Shown: positions 41,343-55,200, counted from the first letter of the stretch. The stretch is DNA of 64,000 nt from Bryopsis sp. KO-2023 (GCA_030272585.1 BSYQ01000015.1:1116001-1180000); one strand, 5' to 3'. The notes: generated by a model from the sequence alone, not told the origin. Numbers and translations are program-made.

Positions 41343-43029
41343 ATGGCAGAAGTTCGCCGTTGTTCAAACCTTTTGAAAAAGTTCCCATATCACGACAAAG
41401 AGCCGAAGCGCGAGCAGGAGACCGAGATAGAAAAAGAGACTGCGGTCGTGGAAGAACAAAAACAGCAGAGGTCTTGGCAGGTGGTTCCTAGACAGCCCTC
41501 ACCCAATTTCGTCGCTCAGGCCGTGTTCAAGGGCTCGCTCAAAGAAGTCTCCCTGTCGGACTACGGTGGGCGATGGCTGGTTCTTCTTTTCAGCCCTCTT
41601 GGAGAGACAATCGAGGTAGCTGCTTTTGGCTTTTTTTCGCTTCGCAAGTAAAAGGGACATATTTTCAGAAGCGTCTACAGTTACAGTGCGTGTGTGTTCT
41701 TCTCGCAGAAAGACCAACTCTCAGCCTTCAGCGAGGCAATCGATTCCTTCAATGACATGGGGGCTGAGGTGCGTTGCACAGGAGCACGATATTTCTGTTT
41801 TTCTTTCACAAGGAGCGCGCGTGAGGAGCTGTTTGCTTTTTTGCAGGTTTTGGCGGCGTCCTGCGACACACTCAAGGCTCAACTGTATCTGACGGCTCTT
41901 ACGAAGGAAGCTGGTGGTGTCGACCACATCGCTTTCCCCCTCATCGCTGACCCACAAGGGGACCTCGCGAAAACCTATGGAGTTCTTGGAGACGCTTACG
42001 ATGGGTGCAAGAGACCCCTGAGATCTATGTTTATTATAGACCCAAATGGCATTGTCAAGTGAGTTTACTCAATGTAGTGTACAGTCAAAAGGCATTGTAG
42101 CCACACTCTGCAGCTCTTCTTGCAGGCAATCGTTTCATAAGTTTTGAGACTTGATGAGGAAATATCCTTCCAGCGAATATTTTGAGGGATGAATGTCGCG
42201 AAAGTACCTTTTCAAATTGCTCAGGTCAACTTCTATCGACGACGAAGGGAGGGGTTGGAGGGCAGAACAATGGGTTTTCGACTCTCTAAGAAAGCTCCAA
42301 GAGCTGGCATTCGACGTTAAAAACGATCCACGTTCTCGAGGTGAGATCTGAGCAGCCCCCTGCAGAATGCTGGCCCTTTTCTACACCCCCCAAAAAGCAA
42401 TTTCGAGCGTTGGAGTCCGTCGTTTTCGCTTTCGAAAGCCGCCTTGTTTTAGCTTTTCGTTGTGGGGTTTTCAGGTGCATCTGAAGCACCGCGCGACGTT
42501 GATCTGCGGTCCATCAGAGATCAATCAGACAGGGCATCACTTGCGGAAGACGTTTGCGTGGAGCTAAAGACACCCCCACAAGTCCAAGCAGTTGAAGAAA
42601 GCGTTAACGAGCCTGTGAATGCGAATCAAATGGTCGTCGTTGTGAGGGGCCCTTCTTTCCAGGAGGTGCACTTCAAGGTCAAGAAGACGACCAAGTTTAA
42701 ACAGGTGAGGAGCTTTGTTCCAAATAGCGAAGCCGGTTATGATTATCAAATGAGTGTCGACGACTCAACCCCGTTTTTCTTGATTAGATTATGAGGGCCT
42801 TCTGCGAGGAAATGGATTTGGACATCAACTCCGTCAGGTTCTCTTTTGAGGGAGAACGCCTATTGACGGAATCCACGCCACAACAGGTATAAGCGCTTAA
42901 TATGGCACTGTCGCAAAATCTAGACCGATACACATACTCCTATGTCTTGATCGACTTCTTAACTTTGTTTCCTTGTTTCAGGTGCACATGGAATCCGGCG
43001 ATCGATTGGAATGCTACAAAGTGAGATAA
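41343..43029 (+). CDS. Peroxiredoxin-like (no peroxidatic Cys) / SUMO-like fusion protein, copy 2
   Basis: Seven exons: 41343-41615, 41709-41768, 41847-42058, 42225-42340, 42475-42704, 42788-42886, 42982-43029, giving 345 residues. Exons 2, 3 and 6 have exactly the lengths (60, 212, 99) and all junctions the phases of copy 1. Peroxiredoxin-like domain at about 48-220: PSPNFVAQAVFKGSLKEVSL, WLVLLFSPLGETIEK, LSAFSEAIDSFNDMGAE, HIAFPLIADPQGDLAKTYGV and LRSMFIIDPNGIVK. The active-site window reads PLGETIEK: Thr is kept, the Cys position is Lys. SUMO-like domain at about 273-345: VVVVRGPSFQEVHFKVKK, MDLDINSVRFSFEGERLL and MESGDRLECYKVR, with no Gly-Gly, so it cannot be conjugated like SUMO. All introns are GT-AG. 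A basic N-terminus (MAEVRRCSNLLKKF) is shared by both copies. Likely a pseudo-enzyme adaptor; the function is unproven. Confidence 0.9.
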
Positions 43030-43404
43030 AGTCGTCAGCGAAACCATGTAAAGTGACTTGCCCAGTGAGACATAGTGCACCAGCCTAAAGGAGCCCCAAC
43101 CCACACACACACACATTTTCCAAACAACTGTCCAAACCCCAACAGCAGCTGGAACATGGAATTCAACCACTATGATGAAAGTCGCATACGTCAAGCACAT
43201 GACATGTTAATGAGATCAGTCACCGAGACTGCTTAGCCCAAGAAAACGGATCGAGTGCATCAACAAGGGCTGCACAACCTTGCTGCAACAGTCACTGAGC
43301 CCAAAACTCTCTTTTGCATTCCTGAATGCTATCTACAAGTCTTGATCAATCTCACAGTGTGCCAACTCTTTGAGACCGACATGTGATTCCCTCCAGCCTT
43401 CCCA
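43030..43404. other. Intergenic between convergent 3' ends
   Basis: Short spacer between copy 2 (plus) and the acidic coiled-coil gene (minus). Nothing else seen. Confidence 0.5.
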
Positions 43405-46400
43405 TCATCTTCTCTTATCCTCCATATCATTCCACCGCTGGCGAATGCGCTTCACATCCTGCAGGAAAGATACGGAGGTCACCAAACTATACTAGGGCTT
43501 TCTCAAGTCTGCCCCCACAACATAATGACTCAACACCCTTTCCCGGTCAGTTTTAATTTTTCAGAGCAACACCTGCATGTAGTCCATCCTGGCTTGCATC
43601 AGATCAGATGGGTTTACTTTCGTCGGGGGAACAGGCTCAACAAACTCAAACGTTTTCCTTCCTCTTTTCGGAGGAGCGAATCCTTGAGGCTCGGGCGCAG
43701 CTCTGTTTTCTGATTTTCCAGCCATGTCATGTGCTCCTCCCCAAATTCTGGTCGACCCAGGGAGTTCATAAGGAACATCTGATTCGAAAGTGTTCGTGTT
43801 CCTCAACTGGGCGTTTTCTTGTTGAAGCCCCTGCCTCGTACCCCATTCCTGTGGGCCGGACTGGTATTGTGGTGGGTGCATGTCACTTATGACCCCATGC
43901 AACCGGGCGCTGGGACTCCAAGGTCGCGGCACTCCCATCTGCGTCGCCTAGTAGTGCAAGACGTGATTTCATAAAATAGTATGGGGAGAAGAGTGTGCTC
44001 ATGAGTGATCACTCGAGAGTAAAGCATACCTGTGGGGAGACGTGTGGCAACGTATTTGGCGTTCTCATTCCACTCATGCCCCACGTTCCTCTCAAACCAA
44101 GGTTGGATTCCGATGGCGGCGCTCTAGCAGGGCGGTGCCCGGAGCCGTGATGTGGCAGGTTCCAGCCCTGGGTGCCTTCCTCGAGATATTGATCGACACC
44201 GGCACAACTCGATGGGGGGCGCCCGGTCCTGCGCGAACTTTGCAAGATATCCTGTGTATTTTTGTTCGCTTCCCTCACTGTTGCCTGTAGCTCGCGAAGA
44301 TCGCTCCGAATATCGTCGGAATAGAAATGTGCCCGAGGTTTCGGTGGCTCTGGTGCTACACTCCTCTGATGAGTCTTGGATAGATTGCCTGGTAAGAAGT
44401 AGACAGCCTTCTTGAGAATTGGTACATCTGGATAAGATGCTGAAGGGAGAACACACAAATACTGAAAGCGAAAAGCGAACCTATGTATGCCATCCATTGT
44501 TTTCGCTCGTCCTGAAGCGTTTTCTCTGCTGAGATACGGTTATCAGTCTCTTGTTGTAAGCACTTCTTCAGAGTCTCGATTTCACGCCGCAATACCCCGA
44601 CGTGATCTTGAAGGTGGTGCCTTTGCCTGCGTTCTTCGTCGAGCTCGCGCCAGGCATTGTCCTCTTGGAGACGTTCTATTTCAGTGTGCGCTTTCTGCAA
44701 ATAACATGTAAACCTGTGTCGAATGTTAGTCCAGGGCTCGAAGATGTTTCCCTCGTTCAAGACGCAGCTGATCGGACCCGCACCTCTCTTCTACAAAATT
44801 CAGAAACACGAAAAAAAAGGATACCCTTACAACGTTTCGAATCGTAAAAGGCTTGCTTGTCTTACCTGCAATTGCTCCTCAAGATCCTCACGAACAGCAG
44901 CATCTTCGGTGGCCGTTACTTCCGCGATTTCTTTTTGAAGTTTCAAGTCCTCAACATCTATTGCGTTCATTTCCGCCTCCATCCTGACCTCTGCCTCTCT
45001 CATTATTGCACTCTTCAGTCTTTCCCTGGCCGCTTTCGTTCCTGATCCAGCCGCCACAATGATGCTTTGAGCCGTTTTTGGTCTTGTTGTGATATACGAC
45101 CGTGTGGGCGGTCGATAGGTGACCCTATCGGTGACGATATTGGTTGGAGTTTTCCGGCCTGTGCTTGGAGGGAGGGGCAGGGCCATTGGGGGGACAGATT
45201 CGGGGAGAGCATATACTTGTCTTCGATGGCTGGAAGGAGAAGGCACGTCCACAGGCTCTGGAGGACCGTACCGAAGGCTTGGAGATGGGTTTACTGGCTC
45301 ACGTTGCTGGCCATCACTCGCAATGGCTGCTACGTTGTACCCACTTGGGGAAACGTTCGTATTGCGATCATCATGGCCAATATAAGACTCTCGAAAAGCA
45401 GTCGACTGAGCCTGAGCGTGGTTGGGAGAGCCCAAGTCCACCTGGCGATTGGGCACCCTGTGAAAATCCTGAAACCTATGGTCGCCACCATCGGGGACAT
45501 AGTTTGGAGATGGCGCTCTCGGACCGGAATCATTCCACAGCCGGAAATCATCTTGACAAAGGCTCACTGGAGACCCTGGGACCATAGGGGAGTACCCATG
45601 AGTGCCTATCTCTGGCAAAGCCGCAGGAGTTGAAAGGAATGGGATCGGTCTTGTGCCGTCCTGTGCAGTTTCCCACGTTCTCCGCTGCCTGGCAATAGCA
45701 TACCTCGGAGCAATGTCCACATTGGTGGTTTGTGAGTGAGGAACCGATTCGTTCTCTTGTAGAAGAAGAGGACGTTGCTGGTGGTCGTCTTTGTAAAAAG
45801 GCTGAGCGCGTTCTTGCTGAGAAACCACCCCCGCGGGCCATTTTACAGTGTCTTGTGCGGACGTTGGCTCTTCAGCCGCCGGATGCTCAGGATGATTTGC
45901 GTTGCTGGGGGCATAATGAGGCGCCATGAATTGCTGTCCTTGTGGACGCATAAGATGACTTCCAGCCAGGCTTCCATTTGGTTGATCTTGTTGTAGCTTG
46001 TGGTCAGGAATCCTGCTTGAGTTTCCCCCAGACGGATAAAGAGCAGGATTGAATTGTTGTACTGTGGGGAATTGAACTGGTGTTGACTGTGGTGGCGTGT
46101 GGGCACCAACAGGGGGCATGACCCCCACATCTCTTAACAAACTCGTGTTTGGAATCCTTTGACTTGTCAAGCCATGCTCTCCTTGATATTCTCCGTTGCC
46201 TATCTGTCGAGACTGCATTTGGTTCAAAGCTCCGTTTGACGGTTCCCCAGGAAAAGGAAACCTCGACTCATGCACCCCATCTTGCACTGTTGGTTGGGCA
46301 ACCCTGGAGGGTGTTCGCCCCATGTCCTGTTCCAGGTGCTGAATATGACTGGGATGCGATCTTAGAGGATCATTCTCGCTATGAACGCCTCCACCCAACA

Positions 46401-48645
46401 ATTGAGAGGTCAAGCCAGGCGCACCGCGATCAGCATCTTGAAGATGAGGGGATGATTTGTGAGGGGGGGCTGTTTGGTGTGTGGACTTCCACTCATCCCT
46501 GATAGACGAGCTGCTGTGTTTTCCTGGATATTCTTCTGGCTGCTCTCCAGGAAAGTTTTGTGTTCCTGCTACATTGGAGCCCTGTCTTGTGGGACTGAAG
46601 CTCAAATGACTTGCGTTCAAGAGGTTTCCACCTGTGGTTGCTTGATTTGTTGAGTCTTCTCCAACTATGCCACCCGATTCTCCCTGCTTCAGAGAACTGC
46701 TGATGACACCAAGGCTACCCATACCGTAATCCACATCCTTGACACCATCAGCATTCACACCCAAGCCCGTAAGAGTCTTGGCCATATGATTTAGATCCTC
46801 AACAGGCGGAGGCACTGCTGGTGTTACCCCAGTGGCACCTTGCCTATTTGGATTTTGAACTAACTCAGGGATATCGGTGTTGATGGACCCCACCGCATAG
46901 TCACCACCATTGATGTTCTCAAGGCTTTCTGTCTTGACAACTCCTTGAGGTTGTCTGTAATCGTTCCATTCCCCATGCACACCTGCCCGATTGCCATGAT
47001 CCTGGCTTTTCTCCTCAGTTTGTTCATCAGCAGTCGGCTCCTTTTTTGACAGTGGCTTCATTGACTCAATCAAATTGGCATTCCCTCCTTCTTCTTCTTC
47101 AGGTCTTGAAGTGTTTATTTCTTCCCCCTGATTGGGAATCTGCTCATTTGAGGAATTGGGTCCCATATCAGAAGCTCCATTTTCATGATCTCCCTCTTCG
47201 AAATCCTTTGTGTCTCCCAGCGTTTCGCTTGCATCATCAGACCTCAGCACGGCTCCCTGATTCTCAACAGTTATCTCAGCACCCAGGTCCTGCTCAGGTA
47301 CCACAACTTCCAGCTCCCTATCTCCTTCAGGTGGATCCACAACAGGTTCCTCTTTGGCTTGGCTCCCACCATCCTCACCCTCCTGTGCCATGTCCAATGC
47401 TGGCCCACCAGCCATATCCTCATCATAGCCTTCTTGAGTTTCCTCCAGTTCACCATCATCAACGGATGGTATCTCCAGTGCTTCAGTTTCACCCTCGGGC
47501 TCTCCCAATCGTTCCACAACTGCCCCACCATTATTATTGACCCCTTGATCTCCCCCAACGCCCTCTTGTAGATCAATAGTACTTGTTTGGTCATTAACAA
47601 GTTGATCATCCAGGATCTCTTTGAATGCCAGCTCCTCGTTATCATCTTCCACCCCATCGCCATTATCACCTCCTTGGTGGTGTGGATCTATTTTCTCTGA
47701 ATCATGGGCTTGTACCTCCGCCACTGTTGGCTCATTCTGGTCCTGTTCAGATGCTTGTTCCTCTTTTCCGCCACCCATATCATTGGGATCACTGACTTCT
47801 TGAGCATCCTTACCCACAAGCGTCTCATCCTCGTTTTGCACAGGGGCCAACTCCCCACTTTCAATGTTCACACCATCACCATTGCCAACATCTTCAGAGT
47901 TCTGCTCTGTTTCTGAATCATCCATCTTTACCTCATCCACTGATGCTGGAACAAGGTTCTGCTCATGATTGAGCTCCACTTCCTTCTCATCAGGTTCTTG
48001 CTGTTCTGGTGAATTTTCCTGTGCACCACCGTCCCCATCGGCACATTGACCATCTTCTTCATCAGGTTCTTGCTGTTCCGGTGCTAATTCCTGTGCACCA
48101 CCATCCCCATCGACACCTTGATCCTCCTCCTCCTCAGGTTCTTGCTGATCTGGTGAAATTTCCTGTGCACCACCGTCCCCATCAACATTTTGACAATCCT
48201 CCTCATCAGGTTGTTGCTGTTCTGGTGAATTTTCCTGTGCACCAACGTCCCCATCGACACCTTGATCATCCTCCTCAACCTCTTCCCCCAACTGATCTTC
48301 TCCTTTGATTCTGTCATCAGCTCCAGCATACTCCTCTTGTTCCATCTCATCTTGTTTGATCGATCCATGATCACCAACAGTCTCTTCCCCCTCCAAATTT
48401 TCCCCTTTTTGTTCCACGGCAGCGTGTTTTCCCTCAAGGTCTTGGTTGCTGCCAGATTCAGTTTCTTCTTCTGGATCAAGTTTTTCGACATCGACTTCCC
48501 CTGTGGATGGATCAGGGGTAACTTGTGAGGGAGATTCTGTCCCATTTTTAGATGGAGGTGGCTGTTCCACAGGGGCTTGTTCTTGAGTTTCCTCTGCATC
48601 TTTTTCCTGATGGCCATCTCCCTCAAATGCTGTTGTGTCCTCCAT
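43405..48645 (-). CDS. Large acidic repeat protein with C-terminal coiled coils
   Basis: Five exons: 48645-44866, 44694-44481, 44439-44030, 43938-43573, 43458-43405, giving 1607 residues; all phases match. The last two exons join as ARMDYMQ/DVKRIRQRWNDMEDKRR. The N-terminal 600 residues are extremely Glu/Asp/Gln-rich, with four repeats of about 24 residues at 127-222 (core DGDGGAQENSPEQQEPDEE). Residues about 600-1170 are disordered, rich in Pro, Ser, Gln, His and Asn. From about 1190 a coiled coil starts (RLKSAIMREAEVRMEAEMNA) and continues through exon 2 (KAHTEIERLQEDNAWRELDE). I recognise no domain family. The layout suggests a scaffold or cytoskeleton/centrosome-type protein; this is inference. 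It diverges from the potassium channel gene across 577 bases. Confidence 0.85.
47982..48267 (-). repeat. Four in-frame coding repeats of about 72 bp
   Basis: DNA-level tandem repeat encoding residues 127-222 of the acidic protein. Unit core DGDGGAQE-SPEQQEPDEE; units are 23-25 codons. Confidence 0.85.
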
Positions 48646-49222
48646 TATTTCGTTGACCCTGTCAATCGCCCATCTGCACGGGGGCTATCGGCTTGACAGA
48701 GGAACCCAACGAACCACCCTAGGTTTAGCGTTGAGCGGCTCGCGAGGCGCGCAACATGGTTGAAACGCTTGGTTCTCGAGCACTGGGTGAGTTGGTAAAG
48801 GAACCACGCAAACAACAATTCACAACACAAGAAACAGTTGGACAGAAACAGCAAGCTCCAAAGATAAGTATGCTTTTCCATGATGATTGTGATAAGCTTG
48901 CACGCACGAGGCGGGAAACAATTAACTGACGATTTCGGAAGTTCAGACGTCAAGGGACGTCGGCCATATTTCCCACAAAAACACACGCATCCGGCGCATC
49001 GCCAACAAAGCGACAGGAAAGTACTGTGGAAGTACCGAACCATCGGAACATGGTGTAAGGAATTCCTTTCCTTTTTGAGCTCCCAAGTCGGAAGAAATGC
49101 ATGGATTTCGGCTGGTAGAGGATTCTTTCGAGGTGCGATATTTCATACGAAGTCGCCCACAAGTTTTCTCGGAAAGGAACATTGGGCGTGCATGAAAATT
49201 GAGAACGAAGATATGAGGTGCC
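48646..49222. promoter_or_regulatory. Divergent upstream region (acidic protein / potassium channel)
   Basis: 577 bases separating two divergent start codons. Relatively GC-rich for this genome. No specific element identified. Confidence 0.45.
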
Positions 49223-52200
49223 ATGGCGAAAAGCGTCGGCCCCGACGTCCGACCATCGCGCGCTTGTGATCGTTGCCAAACAAGGGACTCGGGTTTTTCC
49301 TTGCAGAACAAGGAGCTTTCGCCTCGGACGGAAGCCCAACCGCACAGACAGGAGCGAAAAGGTTGGAGAGATGCAGTGCAAACCAAGCTCTCGCCGTTCA
49401 TCGCTTTTGGCAAAGGCAAGAAGAATAAGGTCGGGGCGGGGCTTCTCAGGACTGTGACGTTACCGCCGGAGCGAAGCGTGCAATCGCTGCAAGTGAGTGT
49501 TCCCACAAACTCACAATAACATTGCGAAATCCACACTCAGCATTTGTGTGGTAATGATGTCATAAATACAAGGGGTACAAGGGGTTAAACATGTTGCTTT
49601 CGTTTCGAATCTCTTCTCATTGAGATCCTATCGCTAAGTTCCTGCAAACAAAAGGAAAACCAGTTACACTCGACCCGAAAACCTTCATCCACATTCATCG
49701 AGGCGAAACCCAATCCGTTTCAATGAAACATAAGTGAATACAGACCTTCAAACGGATTCTTGAGTTTTGTCGGTGCGATCGCTTCTTGAAAATCTTGATA
49801 AATTTCAGGAAGAAGTGGATGAGGAGAGGGCCCTGGGTGACCTTCGACAGCAGCCGAAATGGATGATCAATCCAGAATCGAAATTCAAGAGGCGATGGGA
49901 CACCTTGATGACTGCCCTCGTTATTTACGTCAGCTACTCCACACCTCTGACCATCGGATTCTTTTCTGATGAGCAATGCACTCCGCTTTCCATCAAGCCA
50001 ATGCAGGCAATCACACTTCTCGATGTCTTCCAAAAAAAAAGTGCATGTTTTTGATTTTTTTTCTGAAATTTATCACGAGGTCACCGAAGAAATCGATTTG
50101 CTGCCCCTCCACCCCGCGCAGGACATTTATTTTGTCATATATATCTATATATGAAAATTTATATTAGTGATGGTTTTCTAAAAACTTGTGACCATCTCGA
50201 AAAAAAGATGACAAATCATCTGTTCTCCTTTATGAAAAAAGAATCGGATTTTGTCATGCTGTTTTTCTTTTTTCCTTTTCTTTTGAAGGGAAATTTATAA
50301 AGGGTTTTTCGACTTTTATCACAATTCTCCTATTCCGTGACAATCGTTGTCCAGATCAAAAATTCTTTCTGATGTTTTTTTGAAAGATGTCCAGAGAAAC
50401 TCCTAATCCTAGTGCCAATTTTAACTCAGTCCTTTTTTGCAGGCAGATCTCTCAGCAGATTGTCAAGCTGGTGTAGGCAGGGAGGAGCACAAGTGCGAAC
50501 TGTTTTTTTTATTACATACTTTTTTATTATTTTCAATCGATCAGAATAACAATGAAACACCAGGTTTTTCTTAAGCAAATATGCACATTTCTGAATCCTG
50601 TTCGTCAGGTTCCGCCAACCGCAACTCCAATTATCGATAAATTTGTTGGAAGCACATGGGTTACTGGTGTAATCATAAAATCAATATGTTTTTTTAAATT
50701 TATTTTTCGACCTACTGGATTTCTGGTCAAACGAAAACACGTTTTATTTTTATTTATTTATTTTTATTTCTTAGAGGAAAAAAAACATGCTTTTTTTTTT
50801 AATATGCTTTTTTTTTGGGGGGGGGGGGGGGGGGGTTGTATTGAAAATTGTATCGAAAATTTGAGAATCGAACTTCAGATTTCTTACAAAATGATCATGC
50901 CATTTTTTTTTTTCACATTTCAGAATTTCATTCAGAAGAATGAAAAAAAAACTCGACAAAAAATCCCAGCACCCTTCCCCCCCCCCCCCTTTTTTTTGTT
51001 TCAGCTGACAATGCCGCTTTTTTTTGTGTATGTGTGTGTTGTTTTCTTATTCAGAAAAACATTTTTTCATTATTTTTATTTTTATTTTATTTCTTGAGTA
51101 TTTATTTATTTTGTGTTGTGCGCAGATATTCCATTTTGCTGAACTGCCCCCCAGACTTGTACTGGGCGTTCAATTTGCTGGTGGATATACTTTTTTGGCT
51201 GGACATAGCCATCGCCTTTCGAACGGGGTTCAGGCCGCCCCGCAGCCTGGACAATGAATACTGCTACAAAAAAATCGCAAGAAGATACACCAAAGGCTGG
51301 TTTTTGATCGACTTCGTGGCAGTATTTCCGTTCGACGCATTGACCAATACGATGTCCGGTAGGAAGGGCTTTCTTTGTTCTGAAAGAAAGTTTGCTTCTA
51401 TTTTATTATAATTATTTTATTTTAAAACTTTTTTCCATAAAGTATTGAAAAACAGCAAAAAAAAGCAGCAAGAAATGAAACACTTGCTGCTAGATCCGTT
51501 TCGCTGGCGAAAAAGCAAATCTGAGTTTTTTTTTTGAAGCAACGTTTTCTGCGTGGGAATCGAGTCCTGCCAATTAAAATTTACTGTTCAGAAATTTTTT
51601 ATTTTTATTTTTTGTATAATTTTTCTGAAAATTATGGATCAAATTCAGCCCTAGGTGGGGACGTTTTTTCCACCCCCAGGAAAAATGATCAGCCGGCCAG
51701 ACTGCACCAAACAAGAAAAAAAAATCTACTTTTAATTCATGTAAGCATTTCTGACACGTCTTTTTGAGGTCGTCAGGCGGCAAGAGCAGCGTTGGAGTGG
51801 AAATGCTGAAACTGGTCAGACTGCTTCGATTATCGCAGCTCGCCAGAAAGATGGAACGTTTTTTGGCCGTCAAAATGCTGAGAATGTTGCATTTGGTGCT
51901 CCTCTACACCACCATCGCACACTGGATAGCTTGCGGCTTTTTCTTCGGGGTGAGTTTCATTTTTTTTACTGATTCTTTTTGATCTATTCTAGTTTTTTTA
52001 TCGGAGGCCTCTGCCAACCCCATCTCGAAAGAAGAACTGGGGCCTCTTCCCAACACACACAGCCTGAACAGCATAAAAAACCAGCCAAAATGCTAATTAA
52101 TGCCTTTGCATGGCGGAAAAATGGATGGCCTGTCCAAAAAATGCGATTGCTTCTCGAGAAACAGGGGTTACTGTACAGTAACTCGCTTGGTTAAATTAGC

Positions 52201-55200
52201 AACCTGCATTTTGGATTGATTTTCTAAGGCCAGATGGCAAGTGGAAAACCTTGGGGTGGGCGCCCAAAACCAATACACCGGCGACCCTTGGATGATCGAG
52301 CAATGCCTCCAATTCGCCAATTTCAAAACCCAATACACCATGTCGCTCTATTGGGCATTCACTACAATGACCACCGTCGGCTATGGGGATATCGTACCCA
52401 GCACAAACATGGACAGGTGCAGCCATGCCCCCCCCCCCCCAAAAAAAAAAAGTTAAATCCAAAAAAAATTAAAAAAATTAAACCGTAAAAAAAAATAAAA
52501 ATTGAATCCATAAAAAAAAAGTTTGAATCCATAAACAAAAAAAGTTTGAATCCATCAAAAAAGAAAGGAATTTCACCACCACTTTCTTTTTGGAGCAACC
52601 CCTGGCCATAAACTGAATCATTTTGGTGGTCTTGAGAAAACGTATTCAAACTTAAGAAAAAGTTCATCATAACATCAAAACTTAAATCTAGGGGGGAGGG
52701 GGGCGGGGGGGGAACCTGGATTTTGTGGGGCCTCACAAAAATGTGGTGTTCAAAAGAAGAAAACTACTTTTCTATTTTGGCATGCATTGCTTTTTCGATA
52801 GGAAATTTCACATCACTTTTTGAGCGATTTTATTATTAATTTTCCAGTCTGTTCAAATATGCATGAAAGATCGAAATATGTGGAATTTTCATTCAAAGGA
52901 ATTTTTAATTTTAATTTTATTGTTTAAAAATAATAATTTATTATTACTTTCAATTTTATTATTAATTTTATTAGTTTGTTTTCCAAGGGCATTTACGATG
53001 GTGGTGATGCTGGTGGGGGGTATCGTCCAAGCCATCATTTTCGGAAACGTGGCTGTGCTCATACAAAACTTCGATTTGGCCAAAAAGAGGCTCAGGGAAA
53101 GACTGGGGGCGGTGACGGAAATCATCAGTTTCTATGACCTTCCGGAAGATATGGCGTACAGAATAACCGACAGCATCGAATACAGTTGGAATTTATCGCA
53201 GGTATGTGGTGCGGGTTGATTTCCCCAAGTTTTTTTTTTCATGTCGGGGGTGTTTGTTTTGTTTATTTCTGTAGGAATGTTTAATTTTATTTTTTTTAAT
53301 GTTATCGATAGAATATTTTAATTTCTTTTTGGAATATTTTGGATTGAAAGGATTCATTCTTTAATTCCTTTTTTTTTATTTTGGTTATGTGTTTATTTTT
53401 GTTTATTTATTAATGCGGACATGTGGCGTTCCTATTCCAATTTTTGGTGACTTCCGAATGCACCACTGAAATTAAAAAAAAAAATGTTTCCATGTGTTTT
53501 GATATTAAAAATAAATAAAAAATAGGGCCTGGACAGCGAAGCTTTTTTGAATCAATTGCCGGCAAGAATGAGGACGGATTTGTTGGTGTCGAATCTGGAA
53601 CATGTTTTCGGAACGTTGCCAGTGTTTGGGGAATTTGGTGAACCTCTGATCAGGGCGTTGGCACCCTACATGCAAAGAAGAATTTTCGTCCCTGAGGATG
53701 TGGTCGTCGAGGTAATCGTGACTTTTTTTTTTCTTCTGAATAAAAAAGAAATTAAAACACATTTATAATTTAAAAACGATTAAAAAACTAAACCCTCTAT
53801 TTTTATTTTTATTTTTAAGTAAAGAAAATAAATACATAGAATAAATAAACACTCTTTTTGTTTGTTTGTTTCTTAACTTACTGAATAAATACTCCGTTTT
53901 TGGTTGTTTTTTTCCCTTCGTCCTTCATATTGTATCAATTTTTTGGGCAGAAACTAGGAGGTTTGTGAAAAAAAAAGAAAGATCGACCGTAATATTCACT
54001 TGCTTCTCTGATTTTAATAATGTATCGCACCAAGGCTGAAAACCCCATTTTGACCATCCACCACAGAAACGAGCAATATGTGCTCCATTCCTTGAAGGCC
54101 CAATATATATTTTTTAACCATTGGTGTGTATGTGTGTGTAATTTTTCAGTGTGGGGATACAGGCATGGAAATGTTCACCATTCAAGATGGCATTTGTCAG
54201 GTGCTGTCGGGGGATGGACAAGTCGAACTGGCGGTGTTGGGGGCTGGTGATCATTTCGGAGATATTGATTTGATTCTGGGGTCAAGGCGGTTGGCGACGG
54301 TCAAAACCATCACCTACTGCACCATGTTTGTTTTACGAAGGTCGGCCACAAAATTCCTTCACGCCCTTTTTTTTAATAACCTTTTTTTGGTTTGTTTTTG
54401 TTCTTGGTTGAATGGGTTAACGGGAAAGGGTCTCAACCCATTCAATTGATTTATTTCATTTTAGCTGATTTTATTTTATTTCAATTGATTTATATATTTT
54501 AGCTCATTTTATTTTATTTCAAGTGGTTTTATTGAAATGCTTTTTTTTCTTCATTCTTGCCTCCATAGCAAATCCAAAAATCAAAATTTATTTTTTTTCT
54601 GTTTATTTCCCACAGCTTCAAATGCACTCATATTCCTTTCGCTCTGATTTTGGGCTGGGGCTTTTTTTCAAAACAAAATAACAAAGAAACAGTAAAAATA
54701 TCAACATATGACAAAAAAAAAATGCAAATTCTATCATTGTGTGACGGGTTTCGTGCGTAGCCTGTTGTAGGGATGACCTGGAAAAAGTCCTGTCTGACTT
54801 CCCTGAGGTGATCGAGCCTTTGATGGAAACGACCCAGGAAAGACGGCAAGACCTCCAACACCTGAATCTGGAAAGAATGACTTCAGTGGGGATGGACCAA
54901 TATCCCAACACCGGAGTCAAACCAAAAAACAACAATACATGGTAAACCTGCCACCGACAGCATTCTCCTTTTTTCCACTTTCCTTTGTATTGTTTTTTGT
55001 TACGGCAATTCTGCATTCCACCTGATACTTTTTTCGAGGACGATATCTTAAGGGTTTAAGCAAAATCCCACAAAGTGCGATGCAACATCCCTGTACCTTC
55101 GTTTCATTTTCATTTTAGTTTTTTCGGGGGAGGAGGGGGGGGTCTTTTCGTTGACAGTCGATTCGACACCCCTGTATTTATTTCATTTTCACCTTACTTT

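Noticed and set aside
46149-48528. Many plus-strand frames rich in Leu, His and Pro
   Set aside because: Antisense to the 1260-codon acidic exon on the minus strand.
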